Assembly (NCBI RefSeq): GCF_000744825.1
Contig: NZ_JQMR01000001.1
Location: forward strand, 2,093,501-2,157,500
Source of the DNA: Carnobacterium mobile DSM 4848
Lineage (GTDB): Bacteria > Bacillota > Bacilli > Lactobacillales > Carnobacteriaceae
Length of the DNA: 64,000 nucleotides
Direction: 5' to 3'
Of this stretch, positions 34,109-43,078 are shown piece after piece. A model generated the notes under the pieces. The model did not search any database, was not told the origin of the DNA, and saw only the letters and a list, made by a program, of their open reading frames with translations. Both the position numbers and the translations under genes were made by a program. How positions within the stretch are numbered: the stretch's first letter is position 1; every line of letters starts with the position of its first letter.

Positions 34109-34825
34109 ATGATTAAAATGGAAAACGTTGAAAAGGTCTATACGAAAGGAGTGCGAGCGCTCAACAATATCTCGGTTACAATTGAAGACGGAGAATTTGT
34201 TTACGTGGTCGGTGCAAGTGGATCGGGAAAAACTACTTTTGCCAAGTTACTCATTCGAGAAGAAAAAATGACTCGCGGCAAGCTGGAAGTTTGTGGATAT
34301 GATCTAGCTAAATTAAAAAGCAGAGACATTCCCAAGTTAAGACGTGAAATCGGAGTCGTTTTTCAAGATTATAAATTGTTAAATGACCGGACAGTTTTTG
34401 AAAATATAGCTTATGCTTTGGAAGTGATTGGGACTAAACCCGAAGAAATCGAGCTGCGTGTAATGGAAGCTTTGACTCAGGTAGAACTGGAAACAAAAGC
34501 GGATCTAAAACCAACTGAATTATCAGGCGGTGAACAGCAAAGAGTCGGGATTGCTCGAGCAATCGTCAACCGTCCCAAAATGCTGATTGCTGATGAGCCG
34601 ACAGGTAATCTTGATCCTAAGACTGCTCTGGAAATTATGCGGTTGTTTTACCGTATCAATTTACAAGGAACTACTATTATTATGGTCACTCACAATCGCT
34701 CGATCGTTAATAAAGTTCACAACCGTGTGTTGGAAATCAAAAACGGACAGCTAGTTGGAGATGAAAGCAAAAACAACGGCAGTCTGCAATACGATTACGC
34801 TTCCGGTGATTACCTATTGATTTAA
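34109..34825 (+). CDS. Orphan FtsE-like ABC ATPase in the flagellar locus
   Basis: The 238-aa protein is a complete ABC ATPase: Walker A GASGSGKT (35-42), signature LSGGEQQR (138-145), Walker B LIADEP (about 159-164) and an H-loop THN. The segments DGEFVYVVGASGSGKTTFAK, REIGVVFQDYKLL and FENIAYALEVIG are those of FtsE rather than of an import or export ATPase. FtsE normally pairs with the membrane protein FtsX, which activates peptidoglycan hydrolases, but no ftsX lies beside it. It sits 117 bases after flgG and before a terminator and the sigma-D chemoreceptor promoter. It is probably a paralogue specialised for motility; the housekeeping ftsEX should be elsewhere. A role in opening the wall for the rod is inference. 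Confidence 0.85.
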   Translation: MIKMENVEKVYTKGVRALNNISVTIEDGEFVYVVGASGSGKTTFAKLLIREEKMTRGKLEVCGYDLAKLKSRDIPKLRREIGVVFQDYKLLNDRTVFENIAYALEVIGTKPEEIELRVMEALTQVELETKADLKPTELSGGEQQRVGIARAIVNRPKMLIADEPTGNLDPKTALEIMRLFYRINLQGTTIIMVTHNRSIVNKVHNRVLEIKNGQLVGDESKNNGSLQYDYASGDYLLI

Positions 34826-34844
34826 AAACCAATTGATTTGATAA

Positions 34845-34880
34845 AATGAGTCTAGACAAAAAGTCTTGGCTTATTTTTTT
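34845..34880 (+). terminator. Terminator after the FtsE-like gene
   Basis: AATGAGTCTAGAC (34845-34857) pairs with GTCTTGGCTTATT (34863-34875) with wobbles and one mismatch, followed by a run of Ts. It ends the sigD-flgF-flgG-ATPase unit. Confidence 0.75.
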
Positions 34881-34961
34881 GGAAAAGAGTGTTCTTTCAG
34901 CAATATAACCTTACAGTTCTTTATTTTAATAGCTGAAAAATTAAAATAATGGATCTTGCTA

Positions 34962-34988
34962 TAAAGTTTCTCTTTAATCTACCGATAT
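34962..34988 (+). promoter_or_regulatory. Sigma-D promoter of the chemoreceptor gene
   Basis: TAAA (34962-34965), 16 bases, CCGATAT (34982-34988). It has the same -10 box as flgM and flagellin, with a spacer one base longer. Confidence 0.7.
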
Positions 34989-35032
34989 AGATAAATAGAG
35001 AGAACTATATTGATAAGAAGAGGATTGAAAAA

Positions 35033-36739
35033 ATGAAAAAAAAGAAAGAAAAACAAAGTAAGATCAAAAGTTTACGTACAAGAATATTAGTAGGGTTTGG
35101 TGCGGTAGTTCTGCTCATCATGTTGTCGAGTCTATTCAATATTTTGAGTTTGAACGATATAAACAAATCAATGCAAATCATTATGGAACAAGAAATGAAA
35201 TTATTGATCAGTGATGAAAAGCTATTAACCGATATGAACAAACGTACAAGCTTGATTCGAGGCTACATGGCTTATAATGATGAAGCTTACCGAATTCAGT
35301 TCAATACAGAGACTAAAGAAAGCATTAAGTTAGAAAATAAAGCTCTAGAACTAAGCGATGCAGCAGAATTGAAGAAACTGATTGATAAGAAAGTCGCTTG
35401 GGGAAAATTAACCGATGAGGCATTAGAAGCTTATGATAACGGTGATCCTAAAAAAGCTCAAGATATTATGAATACGCAAGCACAAGCATTGGAAAATGAA
35501 CTTGAAAAAGGATTTTCTGATTTAGCAGCACAGAGAGAAGAAAATATTCAAAAATTTGGCGATGACATCATGAGAAAAGGCAAAATCATTGAACTTTTAA
35601 GTTATGTCGTCACTATTTTGGTCGCTCTCTTATCTGCACTCGTGGCTTACCTGACAGCTAGAAGCATTACTAAACCCATCAAATTGGTTATGAACCATAT
35701 GCAAACTATTGCAGGTGGTGATTTAAGCGTTGAGCCGTTGAATGTTGCGACAGAAGATGAAACGGGACAATTAGCAGCAGCTATGAATATCATGCAAGAT
35801 GTACTAAAAGGGACAATGCACAAAATATCAGAGGATTCAGAAACATTGACAGCTCACAGTGAGGAGCTGAACCAAGCGGCTTTTGAAGTTAAGTCGGGTT
35901 CAGAGCAAGTAGCGACGACGATGCAAGAACTGGCTACTGGGACAGAAACGCAAGCTAATACAGCCAGCAGCTTGTCTATTGTAATGGGAAACTTTACTAA
36001 GAAAGTTCAAGATACAAATAAGAGCGGTGAACAAATTTCTAAAACTTCCCAAAAAGTCTTAGACATGACAACAGAAGGTAGTCGTTTAATGGACTCTTCT
36101 AATCAACAAATGCAAAAAATCGACAGTATTGTTCAAGATGCTGTTGGGAAAATGGCTATTTTGGATAACCAAACTAAAGAAATTTCTGATTTGGTTTCTA
36201 TTATTCAAACTGTTGCGGATCAAACCAATCTATTAGCTTTAAATGCAGCGATTGAAGCGGCAAGAGCTGGAGAACATGGCAGAGGCTTTGCTGTGGTAGC
36301 AGATGAAGTTAGAAAATTGGCTGAACAAGTCGCTGTTTCCATTGCCGACATTACCGGCTTTGTCACAACGATTCAAGCTGAATCTAAGAAAGTCAGTGAT
36401 TCATTGCAAAATGGTTATACTGAAGTTGAAGAAGGAACCGCTCAGATAAGAACTACGGGACAAACTTTTAATGAAATCAGCCGATCAGTCACTAGCATGG
36501 TCAATGAAATCCAGCATATTTCTGGAAACTTGGAAAGTATTGCGGCTAACAGCGAAATCATGAACGGCTCAATCGAAGAAATCGCGGCGGTTTCTCAAGA
36601 GTCAGCAGCTGGTGTAGAAGAAACTTCTGCGGCTTCTCAACAAATCAGCAGTTCGATGGAAGAAGTGTCCGGCAATTCAGAACACTTAGCAACATTGGCT
36701 GAAAACTTGAGTCAAATGGTGAACCAGTTTAAATTATAA
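35033..36739 (+). CDS. Methyl-accepting chemotaxis protein
   Basis: This receptor has 568 aa. Membrane helix one is near 17-38. A four-helix-bundle-like extracellular sensor (about 40-185) follows, then helix two near 188-210. Next come a HAMP domain (about 212-265, [20 protein letters not shown]) and a long signalling coiled coil. The hairpin tip [18 protein letters not shown] (near 396-413) binds CheW and CheA. The ligand cannot be predicted. Its sigma-D promoter and place at the end of the locus make it part of the late class. No pentapeptide tether is seen. Confidence 0.95.
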   Translation: MKKKKEKQSKIKSLRTRILVGFGAVVLLIMLSSLFNILSLNDINKSMQIIMEQEMKLLISDEKLLTDMNKRTSLIRGYMAYNDEAYRIQFNTETKESIKLENKALELSDAAELKKLIDKKVAWGKLTDEALEAYDNGDPKKAQDIMNTQAQALENELEKGFSDLAAQREENIQKFGDDIMRKGKIIELLSYVVTILVALLSALVAYLTARSITKPIKLVMNHMQTIAGGDLSVEPLNVATEDETGQLAAAMNIMQDVLKGTMHKISEDSETLTAHSEELNQAAFEVKSGSEQVATTMQELATGTETQANTASSLSIVMGNFTKKVQDTNKSGEQISKTSQKVLDMTTEGSRLMDSSNQQMQKIDSIVQDAVGKMAILDNQTKEISDLVSIIQTVADQTNLLALNAAIEAARAGEHGRGFAVVADEVRKLAEQVAVSIADITGFVTTIQAESKKVSDSLQNGYTEVEEGTAQIRTTGQTFNEISRSVTSMVNEIQHISGNLESIAANSEIMNGSIEEIAAVSQESAAGVEETSAASQQISSSMEEVSGNSEHLATLAENLSQMVNQFKL

Positions 36740-36740
36740 T

Positions 36741-36790
36741 AAAAAAAGCCAGTTGCAAAAGACCGTTTGTCTTAGCAGCTGGCTTTTTTC
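36741..36790. terminator. Bidirectional terminator, chemoreceptor / SDR
   Basis: AAAAAGCCAGTTGC pairs with GCAGCTGGCTTTTT, with A and T runs on the two sides. It can stop both the chemoreceptor transcript and the convergent SDR transcript. Confidence 0.85.
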
Positions 36791-36797
36791 AGTTGTC

Positions 36798-37583
36798 TTA
36801 CCCTTTTCCTTCTTCAAATGATGGATACAGCGACATGCCGCCGTCAACAAATAAACTAGTACCTGTAACGTATTTGGATTCAGTAGAAGCCAGCCAAGCA
36901 ACAGCAGCTGCTACGTCTTCCGGTTCACCAAGAGAATTGATGGGAATCATGTTTAAAGTCGTTTCTTTTTCTTTTGGATCATCGAATTTTTCAGCATTAA
37001 TAGGTGTCTTGATGGCCCCTGGAGCAATAGCGTTCACTCGAATACCTTTGTGTGCATATTCCATGGCAATCGTTTTAGTGAACATTTTTACGCCGCCTTT
37101 GCTGGCAGTATAGTGTGCAAAAGTTGGCCAAGGAATGACTTCATGGACGGATGACAAATTGATAATGTTCCCTTTTTTACCTGTTTCTAGAAAATGATTA
37201 ATTGCTGCTTTAGAACCTAGGAATACTCCGGTTAAATTCACATTGATGACTTTATTCCAGTCTTCCAAACTTAATTCATGTGTAGAGACTTGATTTTCCA
37301 TTCCAGCATTGTTTACCCAAAGATCTAAGCCGCCAAAGTTGGAAACTGCTGCATCCAATAGAGCTTGTATCCCTTCTTCAGTTCCTACATCAGCGTGAAC
37401 GGCCACGGCTTTTCCACCGGCTTTTTCTAATTCTGCAACGGTTTCTTCAGCCCCTTCTTTATCGCTATGGTAATTGATGACCACAGCCATTTTTTCGGCT
37501 GCCAAACGTCTAGCTATAGCATTTCCAATACCTTTAGAACCTCCTGTAACCACTGCAACTTTTTCTGCTAAATCTTGATACAT
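36798..37583 (-). CDS. SDR oxidoreductase, glucose 1-dehydrogenase-like
   Basis: This short-chain dehydrogenase has 261 aa. The cofactor motif is TGGSKGIG near residue 14, NNAG lies near 90, and the catalytic Ser-Tyr-Lys set is in INLSSVHE and HYTASKGG. IRVNAIAPGAIKTPIN and the C-terminal YVTGTSLFVDGGMSLYPSF are typical of the glucose 1-dehydrogenase subgroup. That assignment predicts oxidation of glucose with NAD(P), but substrate is uncertain in this family. The second ATG, at 37583, is chosen because AAAGGAGG directly abuts the first. A possible operator lies at 37651-37682. Confidence 0.88.
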   Translation of the reverse strand: MYQDLAEKVAVVTGGSKGIGNAIARRLAAEKMAVVINYHSDKEGAEETVAELEKAGGKAVAVHADVGTEEGIQALLDAAVSNFGGLDLWVNNAGMENQVSTHELSLEDWNKVINVNLTGVFLGSKAAINHFLETGKKGNIINLSSVHEVIPWPTFAHYTASKGGVKMFTKTIAMEYAHKGIRVNAIAPGAIKTPINAEKFDDPKEKETTLNMIPINSLGEPEDVAAAVAWLASTESKYVTGTSLFVDGGMSLYPSFEEGKG

Positions 37584-37650
37584 AAACATCCTCCTTTAAA
37601 ATAAGTGTTAAGGGTTAAATGCGATGGAACCTGTTCTTGAGTTTAGCGTA

Positions 37651-37682
37651 ACGTATTTGTTTAGGTTAAGCAAAACATACGT
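37651..37682. promoter_or_regulatory. Inverted repeat upstream of the SDR gene
   Basis: ACGTATTTGTTT and AAAACATACGT are imperfectly complementary arms around a 9-base centre. It lies in the divergent gap between the SDR gene and the ASCH gene and could be an operator; no regulator gene is adjacent. Confidence 0.3.
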
Positions 37683-37710
37683 CAGCACTGCTTATTTATT
37701 AGAAAATCAA

Positions 37711-37739
37711 TTGTGTAACGCCTTTCAATCCATTATGAT
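37711..37739 (+). promoter_or_regulatory. Promoter of the ASCH gene
   Basis: TTGTGT (37711-37716) and TATGAT (37734-37739) with a 17-base spacer match a sigma-A promoter. Confidence 0.55.
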
Positions 37740-37802
37740 AAATAGAATAGAGGAACGAAGCAAGTAATTAAAATTTAAATGAAGAAAGAAGAGAATCATA
37801 CA

Positions 37803-38249
37803 ATGGATGCAAAACAATTATGGAATGTATTTAGTGAACACTATCCAGAACACCAATCAGCAGATTATCAAGCATGGAGTTATGGAGCAGCAGCGGATGA
37901 ATTAGCAGATTTGACAGTAAAAGGGATAAAAACAGCTACTGCTTCAGCATATGAGTTATATGCTTTAGAAAATGAACCATTACCAAAAGCTGGAGAATGG
38001 AATGTTATATTAGATGATAAAGGACAAGCTGTTTGCATTACTCAGACAACTAATGTGTCTGTTGTACCTTATAATGAAGTAACGAAAGAACATGCTTTCA
38101 AAGAAGGAGAAGGCGATCGTTCCCTTACTTATTGGAAAGAAGTGCATCAAGACTTCTTTTTAAAAGAATACCAAGCAAAAGAATTGGAATTTAACGAAAC
38201 GATCCCGGTTGTCTGTGAAGAATTTGAAATGGTATTTAAAGCAAACTAA
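37803..38249 (+). CDS. ASCH domain protein
   Basis: The protein has 148 aa from ATG 37803; an upstream in-frame ATG at 37779 has no ribosome site, and family members usually start near residue MDAKQLW. The ASCH fold, distantly related to PUA RNA-binding domains, is seen in VKGIKTATASAYELY, GEWNVILDDKGQAVCITQTT and EGDRSLTYWKEVHQDFF. Many members of this family may bind RNA or hydrolyse acetylated nucleosides. The exact function is unknown. Confidence 0.82.
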   Translation: MDAKQLWNVFSEHYPEHQSADYQAWSYGAAADELADLTVKGIKTATASAYELYALENEPLPKAGEWNVILDDKGQAVCITQTTNVSVVPYNEVTKEHAFKEGEGDRSLTYWKEVHQDFFLKEYQAKELEFNETIPVVCEEFEMVFKAN

Positions 38250-38314
38250 TTTCGCGTAGTTCAGTGGACCAACAGATCAGTAGAACAGATAAAAACTAAA
38301 AGGAGTTAATAGCT

Positions 38315-38853
38315 ATGGATCAACAACGTAAAGTAGTCTTGTTTATTGCAATGAGTTTAGACGGTTATATCGCAACAGAAGAAGATACACTGGAATGCTG
38401 TTTAAAGTCGAAGGAGAAGGAGACAATGGCTACACTGAGTTTTATGAAACTATTGATACAATTTTAATGGGCAGAAGAACATATGAATGGATTTTAGAAT
38501 ATATGGGAAGAGGAGCTGAGTTTCCTTATCAAGGCAAAGAATGTTATGTTTTTTCGACAACAGCGCATACGCCTGATTCATCTGTTGTGTTCGTTCAAGA
38601 AGATATCTCAAGCTTTATAAAAAAAATTGAAAATCAGCCTAGTAAGAATATTTGGTTAGCAGGAGGTGGAGAATTGATCCGCTCTTTTTTAAAAGAAAAG
38701 CTGATCGATGAAATGCGAATCACTGTTGCTCCAGTAGTGATTGGAAAAGGGATATCGCTATTCAAACCGGATGATTACCATTTGGAATTGTCGCTAAAAC
38801 AAACCAAACAGTACAACCAATTTGTTGAATTACATTATGAAGTGAAAAAATAG
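38315..38853 (+). pseudogene. DHFR/RibD-like reductase, frameshifted
   Basis: Translation from ATG 38315, preceded by AAAGGAG, gives a normal RibD/DHFR-like N-terminus with FIAMSLDGYIATEED. Near 38394-38399 the frame breaks: GAATGCTGTTTAAAG appears where one extra G (GAATGGCTG) would restore TLEWLFKVEGEGDNGY. The downstream frame is intact to 38853 and carries MGRRTYEWI and IWLAGGGELI of the RibD C-terminal family. One missing base thus splits the gene. It may be a recent mutation or a sequencing error. If functional, the product would be a small NADPH-dependent reductase of unknown substrate. Confidence 0.8.
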
Positions 38854-38868
38854 AAAGGAGAGAATGAT

Positions 38869-39735
38869 TTGCGGACTGAGAAAGAAATGCTTCATTTAAT
38901 TTTGAGAACAGCCGAAGAAGACGAGCGTATCCGTGCAGTGATGATGAACGGTTCGCGGGTCAATCTGCATGTGCCCAAAGATCAGTACCAAGATTATGAT
39001 GTTGTTTATTTTGTGTCAGAAGTCGAATCATTCACTTGTGATCATGCGTGGGTCGATGGTTTTGGAAAACGCATTATGATGCAAATGCCGGATGCAATGA
39101 CACTTTTTCCGCCTGATCTGGAGAGACAAGGGCTATTTTCCTATTTAATGTTGTTTGAAGATGGCAATCGAATTGACTTAACACTTGCACCGATAGAAAC
39201 AGCCAATGAGCTAGCCAAACAAGACCGATTGAGCATAATTTTGTTAGATAAAGAGGGTCTTATTGATCCGCTGCCGCCTGCTGAAGACACAGATTATCTG
39301 GTCAAGAAGCCTTCAGGAGAAGAGCTGAACGATTGCGCTAATGAATTTTGGTGGTGCATGACAAATGTCGCAAAAGGATTATGCCGTAAAGAACTGCCGT
39401 ATGCTAAATCGATGATGGAAGGACCAGTCAGAGAGATGCTGCTGCTAGCAATGAGCTGGCGAGTGGGGGTAGAGACCCATTTCACGGTCAGTATTGGTAA
39501 ATTTGGCAAGTATTTGCAGCGTTATACAAGTGAAGAACTTTGGGAGAAATGGCTAAAAACATATGCAGATGGACAAATAGACCACATGTGGGAAGCCTTA
39601 TTCACTAGTTGTGCACATTTTAAAGAAGTGAGTCAAAATATAGCCGAACAATTGGGCAATCCGTTAGAAGACGAAGAAAAAGTATTAGTTTATTTAAAAG
39701 AACTGGGTCGTCAAAGTAAAAAAGCTGAACAGTAG
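38869..39735 (+). CDS. Aminoglycoside 6-adenylyltransferase (AadK/AadE family)
   Basis: The 288-aa protein is an ANT(6)-type nucleotidyltransferase. The NTase signature is AVMMNGSRVN followed by the metal-binding YQDYDVVYF (two Asp around residues 41-43). Further family blocks are DAMTLFPPDL, FEDGNRIDLTL and the C-terminal NEFWWCMTNVAKGL. Homologues adenylate streptomycin. A chromosomal form of this kind in Firmicutes is often weakly active or silent. The start is TTG 38869, with GGAG 8 bases upstream. No mobile-element signs flank it. Confidence 0.85.
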   Translation: MRTEKEMLHLILRTAEEDERIRAVMMNGSRVNLHVPKDQYQDYDVVYFVSEVESFTCDHAWVDGFGKRIMMQMPDAMTLFPPDLERQGLFSYLMLFEDGNRIDLTLAPIETANELAKQDRLSIILLDKEGLIDPLPPAEDTDYLVKKPSGEELNDCANEFWWCMTNVAKGLCRKELPYAKSMMEGPVREMLLLAMSWRVGVETHFTVSIGKFGKYLQRYTSEELWEKWLKTYADGQIDHMWEALFTSCAHFKEVSQNIAEQLGNPLEDEEKVLVYLKELGRQSKKAEQ

Positions 39736-39753
39736 TGTACTGTCAGCTTTTTT
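39721..39753 (+). terminator. Terminator of the aminoglycoside transferase gene
   Basis: AAAGCTGAACAGTA (39721-39734), overlapping the stop codon, pairs with TACTGTCAGCTTT (one bulge), followed by TTT. Confidence 0.7.
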
Positions 39754-39792
39754 ATGTGTATAAATTAAGTAGTTTTTACAGTTAAAAAGTAA

Positions 39793-40653
39793 TTAGTCGT
39801 TAGGTTCTTCCACTGCTGGTTGATAAGTTGGCAAATAAGGATGAGCCTTCTTAAATTTATGATAATAGAAACCTAAATCATAGCGATATTTTTCATTTTC
39901 CACCCAAGGTTTGTGTTTGCCGCAGTAATGGATGAAGACAACGTTTTTTTCTACCCATTCCTGATTATAAACAGTAGGGAAGAATAATTTTAATTTTGAA
40001 TAAAAACGCGGATCTAAATTATAAATCCGCCAATCGGCTTCGCCAATGCGGTCCCAGTACAAATGATTGAAGATATCTTGGTCTGGCAAAACTAAACGGT
40101 TTTTGTTTACCTCTATAGCCTTAAAAATATCCTCTGAAGTTACCTGTTTGCGGATTTTTGGCAGGTTCATCAGTAAGATACCGGTGTTGAAATAATCTTC
40201 TGATTTAAGAGTTCCTAAGCGAAGGTTATTAAGCGGCTGAATCCACTTTGTCGCATATTCGTGAGTTGTTGCAATAAATAGTTTATCTTTGAAATCCTGA
40301 TTATAAAATTTAGCAAATGAATTCAAATTGATGATATCAGGATCGAGGTAAAGAATCCGCTCCATTTTGTCCGGCAAGACAAAAGGAGCTAATAAACGAT
40401 AATACATTTCAATGGAATAGTACCGATTGACTACCGTATCTTCTTCAAACAGATTCGTACAATCAATAATATGCAGAGAATGACCTTCTTTATGAATGAA
40501 TGCTTCTAATTGAAGAAGTTGAAAGTCCGGTATATCTTTATGCATTAAATAGATCTCAAAGGATTCCTCGTGACTAGTTGAGTGAAAAATCGAATGAAGC
40601 AAGGTATAAAATGGCGGAAGATAATTTTCATTTAAAGTAAATAATAAGTTCAT
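39793..40653 (-). CDS. Glycosyltransferase family 8 protein
   Basis: The 286-aa protein has the GT8 features: N-terminal LLFTLNENYLPPFYTLLHSI, the metal-binding DxD motif in RILYLDPDIINL (near 100), YFNTGILLMNL, and a C-terminal IHYCGKHKPW motif. It probably transfers a hexose from a UDP-sugar to a surface glycan or glycolipid. Acceptor and sugar are unknown. It is a single-gene unit preceded by AGGAGC. It has no membrane segment. Confidence 0.88.
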   Translation of the reverse strand: MNLLFTLNENYLPPFYTLLHSIFHSTSHEESFEIYLMHKDIPDFQLLQLEAFIHKEGHSLHIIDCTNLFEEDTVVNRYYSIEMYYRLLAPFVLPDKMERILYLDPDIINLNSFAKFYNQDFKDKLFIATTHEYATKWIQPLNNLRLGTLKSEDYFNTGILLMNLPKIRKQVTSEDIFKAIEVNKNRLVLPDQDIFNHLYWDRIGEADWRIYNLDPRFYSKLKLFFPTVYNQEWVEKNVVFIHYCGKHKPWVENEKYRYDLGFYYHKFKKAHPYLPTYQPAVEEPND

Positions 40654-40756
40654 GTGATAAGCTCCTATATCATTTAACGTTCTTCTATTAGTAAGTATGT
40701 CTTAAATGGACAAAAAAGCATGAGACTTAAGCTGTATTTTTTGCTAGCATACAAAA

Positions 40757-41473
40757 TCAATTTTGAACAAATACCGTTTCAAATACAAAATTTTGATAGT
40801 CATGTCTGGTCAAAGAATATTCAAAAATACGGCCATCTTCCAGATGGGCGATTTTTTCGACTTCCATGATAAAAGTATCTTTGTCGACATCCAATAGTTT
40901 GCAATCCTCAACTGTAACCTTATCCCCACGTACCCAAACATGAGCACGTTGCATTTTAAAACCTAATTCCTCACGAATATAATTGTAGATTGAGCTTTCT
41001 AAATGTTTTGGTTCTAAACCTGTGATGACTGAAAGCGGCATATAGGTATGTTCAACTGAATAAGGAGCGTGGTTCACGTATCTTACGCGGATAATTTTAT
41101 AGACATACCCATTATCTTTTATTTCGAGTTTTTCGGCAATTTCATTTGACGGTTTTTCGATCGAAAATTGATAAGTTTTAGAGGTGATGTGTTCTTTACC
41201 AACTGTACTTATCAAGCCTGATGTTGGACCGAGCGCAATAGCTCCTCCATTAGTGGATTTTCCTTTGATAAATGAACCAGAACCGCGTCTGCGAATAACC
41301 ATGCCTTCCTTTACAAGCAAATCAATGGCTTTTTTGACAGTCAATTTACTACAGTCGTACTCAATAGCCAGGTCATCGCCAGTAGGAATTTTTTCATTGA
41401 TTTTGTAAAAGTCAGTGTTTATTTTTTGTTTAAGATCTGTATAGATCGTCATATATTTAGGAAGTGTGCTCAT
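40757..41473 (-). CDS. GntR-family transcriptional regulator (UTRA)
   Basis: The 238-aa protein has an N-terminal winged helix (about 5-70, with EYDCSKLTVKKAIDLLVKEG and RRRGSGSFIKG) and a C-terminal UTRA ligand domain (about 90-235). This arrangement is typical of HutC/TreR-type repressors that sense sugar phosphates. It is divergent from the GH1 and PTS genes, and a perfect palindrome overlaps their promoter, so it is likely their repressor. Ligand is probably a phosphorylated beta-glucoside. Confidence 0.9.
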   Translation of the reverse strand: MSTLPKYMTIYTDLKQKINTDFYKINEKIPTGDDLAIEYDCSKLTVKKAIDLLVKEGMVIRRRGSGSFIKGKSTNGGAIALGPTSGLISTVGKEHITSKTYQFSIEKPSNEIAEKLEIKDNGYVYKIIRVRYVNHAPYSVEHTYMPLSVITGLEPKHLESSIYNYIREELGFKMQRAHVWVRGDKVTVEDCKLLDVDKDTFIMEVEKIAHLEDGRIFEYSLTRHDYQNFVFETVFVQN

Positions 41474-41581
41474 TAATTTCTCTCCTCATACTATAAAGTG
41501 GGTTATAAATATCTGTAAAAGTATAACACAGACTTTACCTTTAATCTACAAAGAATACAACAAAAATAAAAAGTGTATATC

Positions 41582-41624
41582 TTTACATAAAAGTGTTTAC
41601 TTTTATGTAAATGTGCGTTATTAT
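41582..41624 (+). promoter_or_regulatory. Promoter and 13-bp palindromic operator of the GH1-PTS operon
   Basis: TTTACATAAAAGT (41582-41594) and its exact complement ACTTTTATGTAAA (41599-41611) flank GTTT. The palindrome covers the -35 TTTACT (41596-41601), which is 17 bases from TATTAT (41619-41624). Position and symmetry fit repression by the divergent GntR protein. Confidence 0.75.
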
Positions 41625-41652
41625 GCTACTATAAAGAAAGGGGAATTACGTG

Positions 41653-43065
41653 ATGGAAGAGATGATAACGTTCCCAAAAGATTTTTGGTGGGGTTCAGCC
41701 TGGTCGGCAGAACAAGCTGAAGGTCGAGGGAATACAGGAAAAGCAGAAACAGTTTGGGAACATTGGTTTAAAGAAGAACCCAATCGTTTTTATAACAGAA
41801 TAGATTCAAGCGTTACGACAGATCATATAAATCACTACAAAGAAGATATTCAATTAATGAAAGAAACTGGACACAATTCATTTAGATTATCCATTTCTTG
41901 GGCAAGAATGTTTCCTGATGGAGGCACTGGTAAAGTTAATCCTAAAGCCGTTGAGTTTTATCGAAATTTATTAACAGAAATGAATAAAAACGGCATCAAA
42001 CCGTTTGTTAACTTGTATCATTTTGATATGCCATTTGCTTTGCAAGAAAAAGGCGGCTGGGAATCTAGAGAGGTGGTCGATGCTTATGTAAATTACGCTA
42101 CAACTTGTTTTAAAGAACTTGGGGATTTAGTTTATCATTGGTTTACCTTTAATGAACCGCTTGGTCCAATTTTAGGCAGTTATTTAGAAGGATTCCATTA
42201 TCCAGCATTAGTAGATTTTAAACGGGGTGCACAAGCTGCTTTTTACACGATCTTAGCGCATGCATTAGCGATTCAATCCTTTAAAGAATTGCAATTGAAC
42301 TCGAAAATCGGCGTTATTTTAAACCTAAGTCCTACTTATCCAAGAAGTCAACAGCCTGCAGATATAAAAGCGGCAGAAATTGTAGACGCTTTATATACAC
42401 GTAGTTTCTTAGATCCAATGGTTAAAGGAACTTTCCCGGAAAAACTAGTGGAGATATTGAAAGAATACGATCAAATGCCTATTTATGAAGCAGCTGATCT
42501 AACAGTGATCGAACAGAACACTGCTCAAATTTTAGGACTGAATTACTATGAACCTCGCCGGGTAAAAGCAAGGTTAACTGCAATCAATCCTGAAGGACCA
42601 TTTTTACCAGAATGGTTTTATGAAAATTATGATATGCCGGGCAAACGAATGAATATCTATCGTGGCTGGGAAATTTACGAAAAAGGAATTTACGATTTAT
42701 GTATCGATATCCGCGATAATTATGGCAACATCGAAGCTTTTATTTCAGAAAACGGAATGGGAGTAGCCGACGAAGAAAGATTTATGAACGATAAAGGCCA
42801 AGTTATCGACGATTACCGAATCGATTACATTAAAGACCATTTAGCTTACGTGCATAAAGCTATTTCTGAGGGATGCAACATTAAAGGGTATCATTTATGG
42901 ACTTTTATAGATTGCTGGTCATGGATCAATGCATATAAAAATAGATACGGCTTGGTTTCCTTAAATCTAGAAAACCAAAAGCGGACGATTAAAAAAAGCG
43001 GAGAATTTTATAAAGAAATGAGTCGCAACAACGGTTTTGTGTACGATACACATAGACTAGTTTAG
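41653..43065 (+). CDS. 6-phospho-beta-glucosidase, GH1
   Basis: The protein, 470 aa from ATG 41653, belongs to glycoside hydrolase family 1. The acid/base Glu is in WFTFNEPLG and the nucleophile Glu in FISENGMG (near residue 364). The N-terminal FPKDFWWGSAWSAEQAEG is typical. The enzyme should split phosphorylated beta-glucosides imported by the next gene. AAAGGGG lies 9 bases upstream; a GTG one codon before is also possible. It is the first gene of the operon. Confidence 0.92.
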   Translation: MEEMITFPKDFWWGSAWSAEQAEGRGNTGKAETVWEHWFKEEPNRFYNRIDSSVTTDHINHYKEDIQLMKETGHNSFRLSISWARMFPDGGTGKVNPKAVEFYRNLLTEMNKNGIKPFVNLYHFDMPFALQEKGGWESREVVDAYVNYATTCFKELGDLVYHWFTFNEPLGPILGSYLEGFHYPALVDFKRGAQAAFYTILAHALAIQSFKELQLNSKIGVILNLSPTYPRSQQPADIKAAEIVDALYTRSFLDPMVKGTFPEKLVEILKEYDQMPIYEAADLTVIEQNTAQILGLNYYEPRRVKARLTAINPEGPFLPEWFYENYDMPGKRMNIYRGWEIYEKGIYDLCIDIRDNYGNIEAFISENGMGVADEERFMNDKGQVIDDYRIDYIKDHLAYVHKAISEGCNIKGYHLWTFIDCWSWINAYKNRYGLVSLNLENQKRTIKKSGEFYKEMSRNNGFVYDTHRLV

Positions 43066-43078
43066 AGGAGGAGACAAT

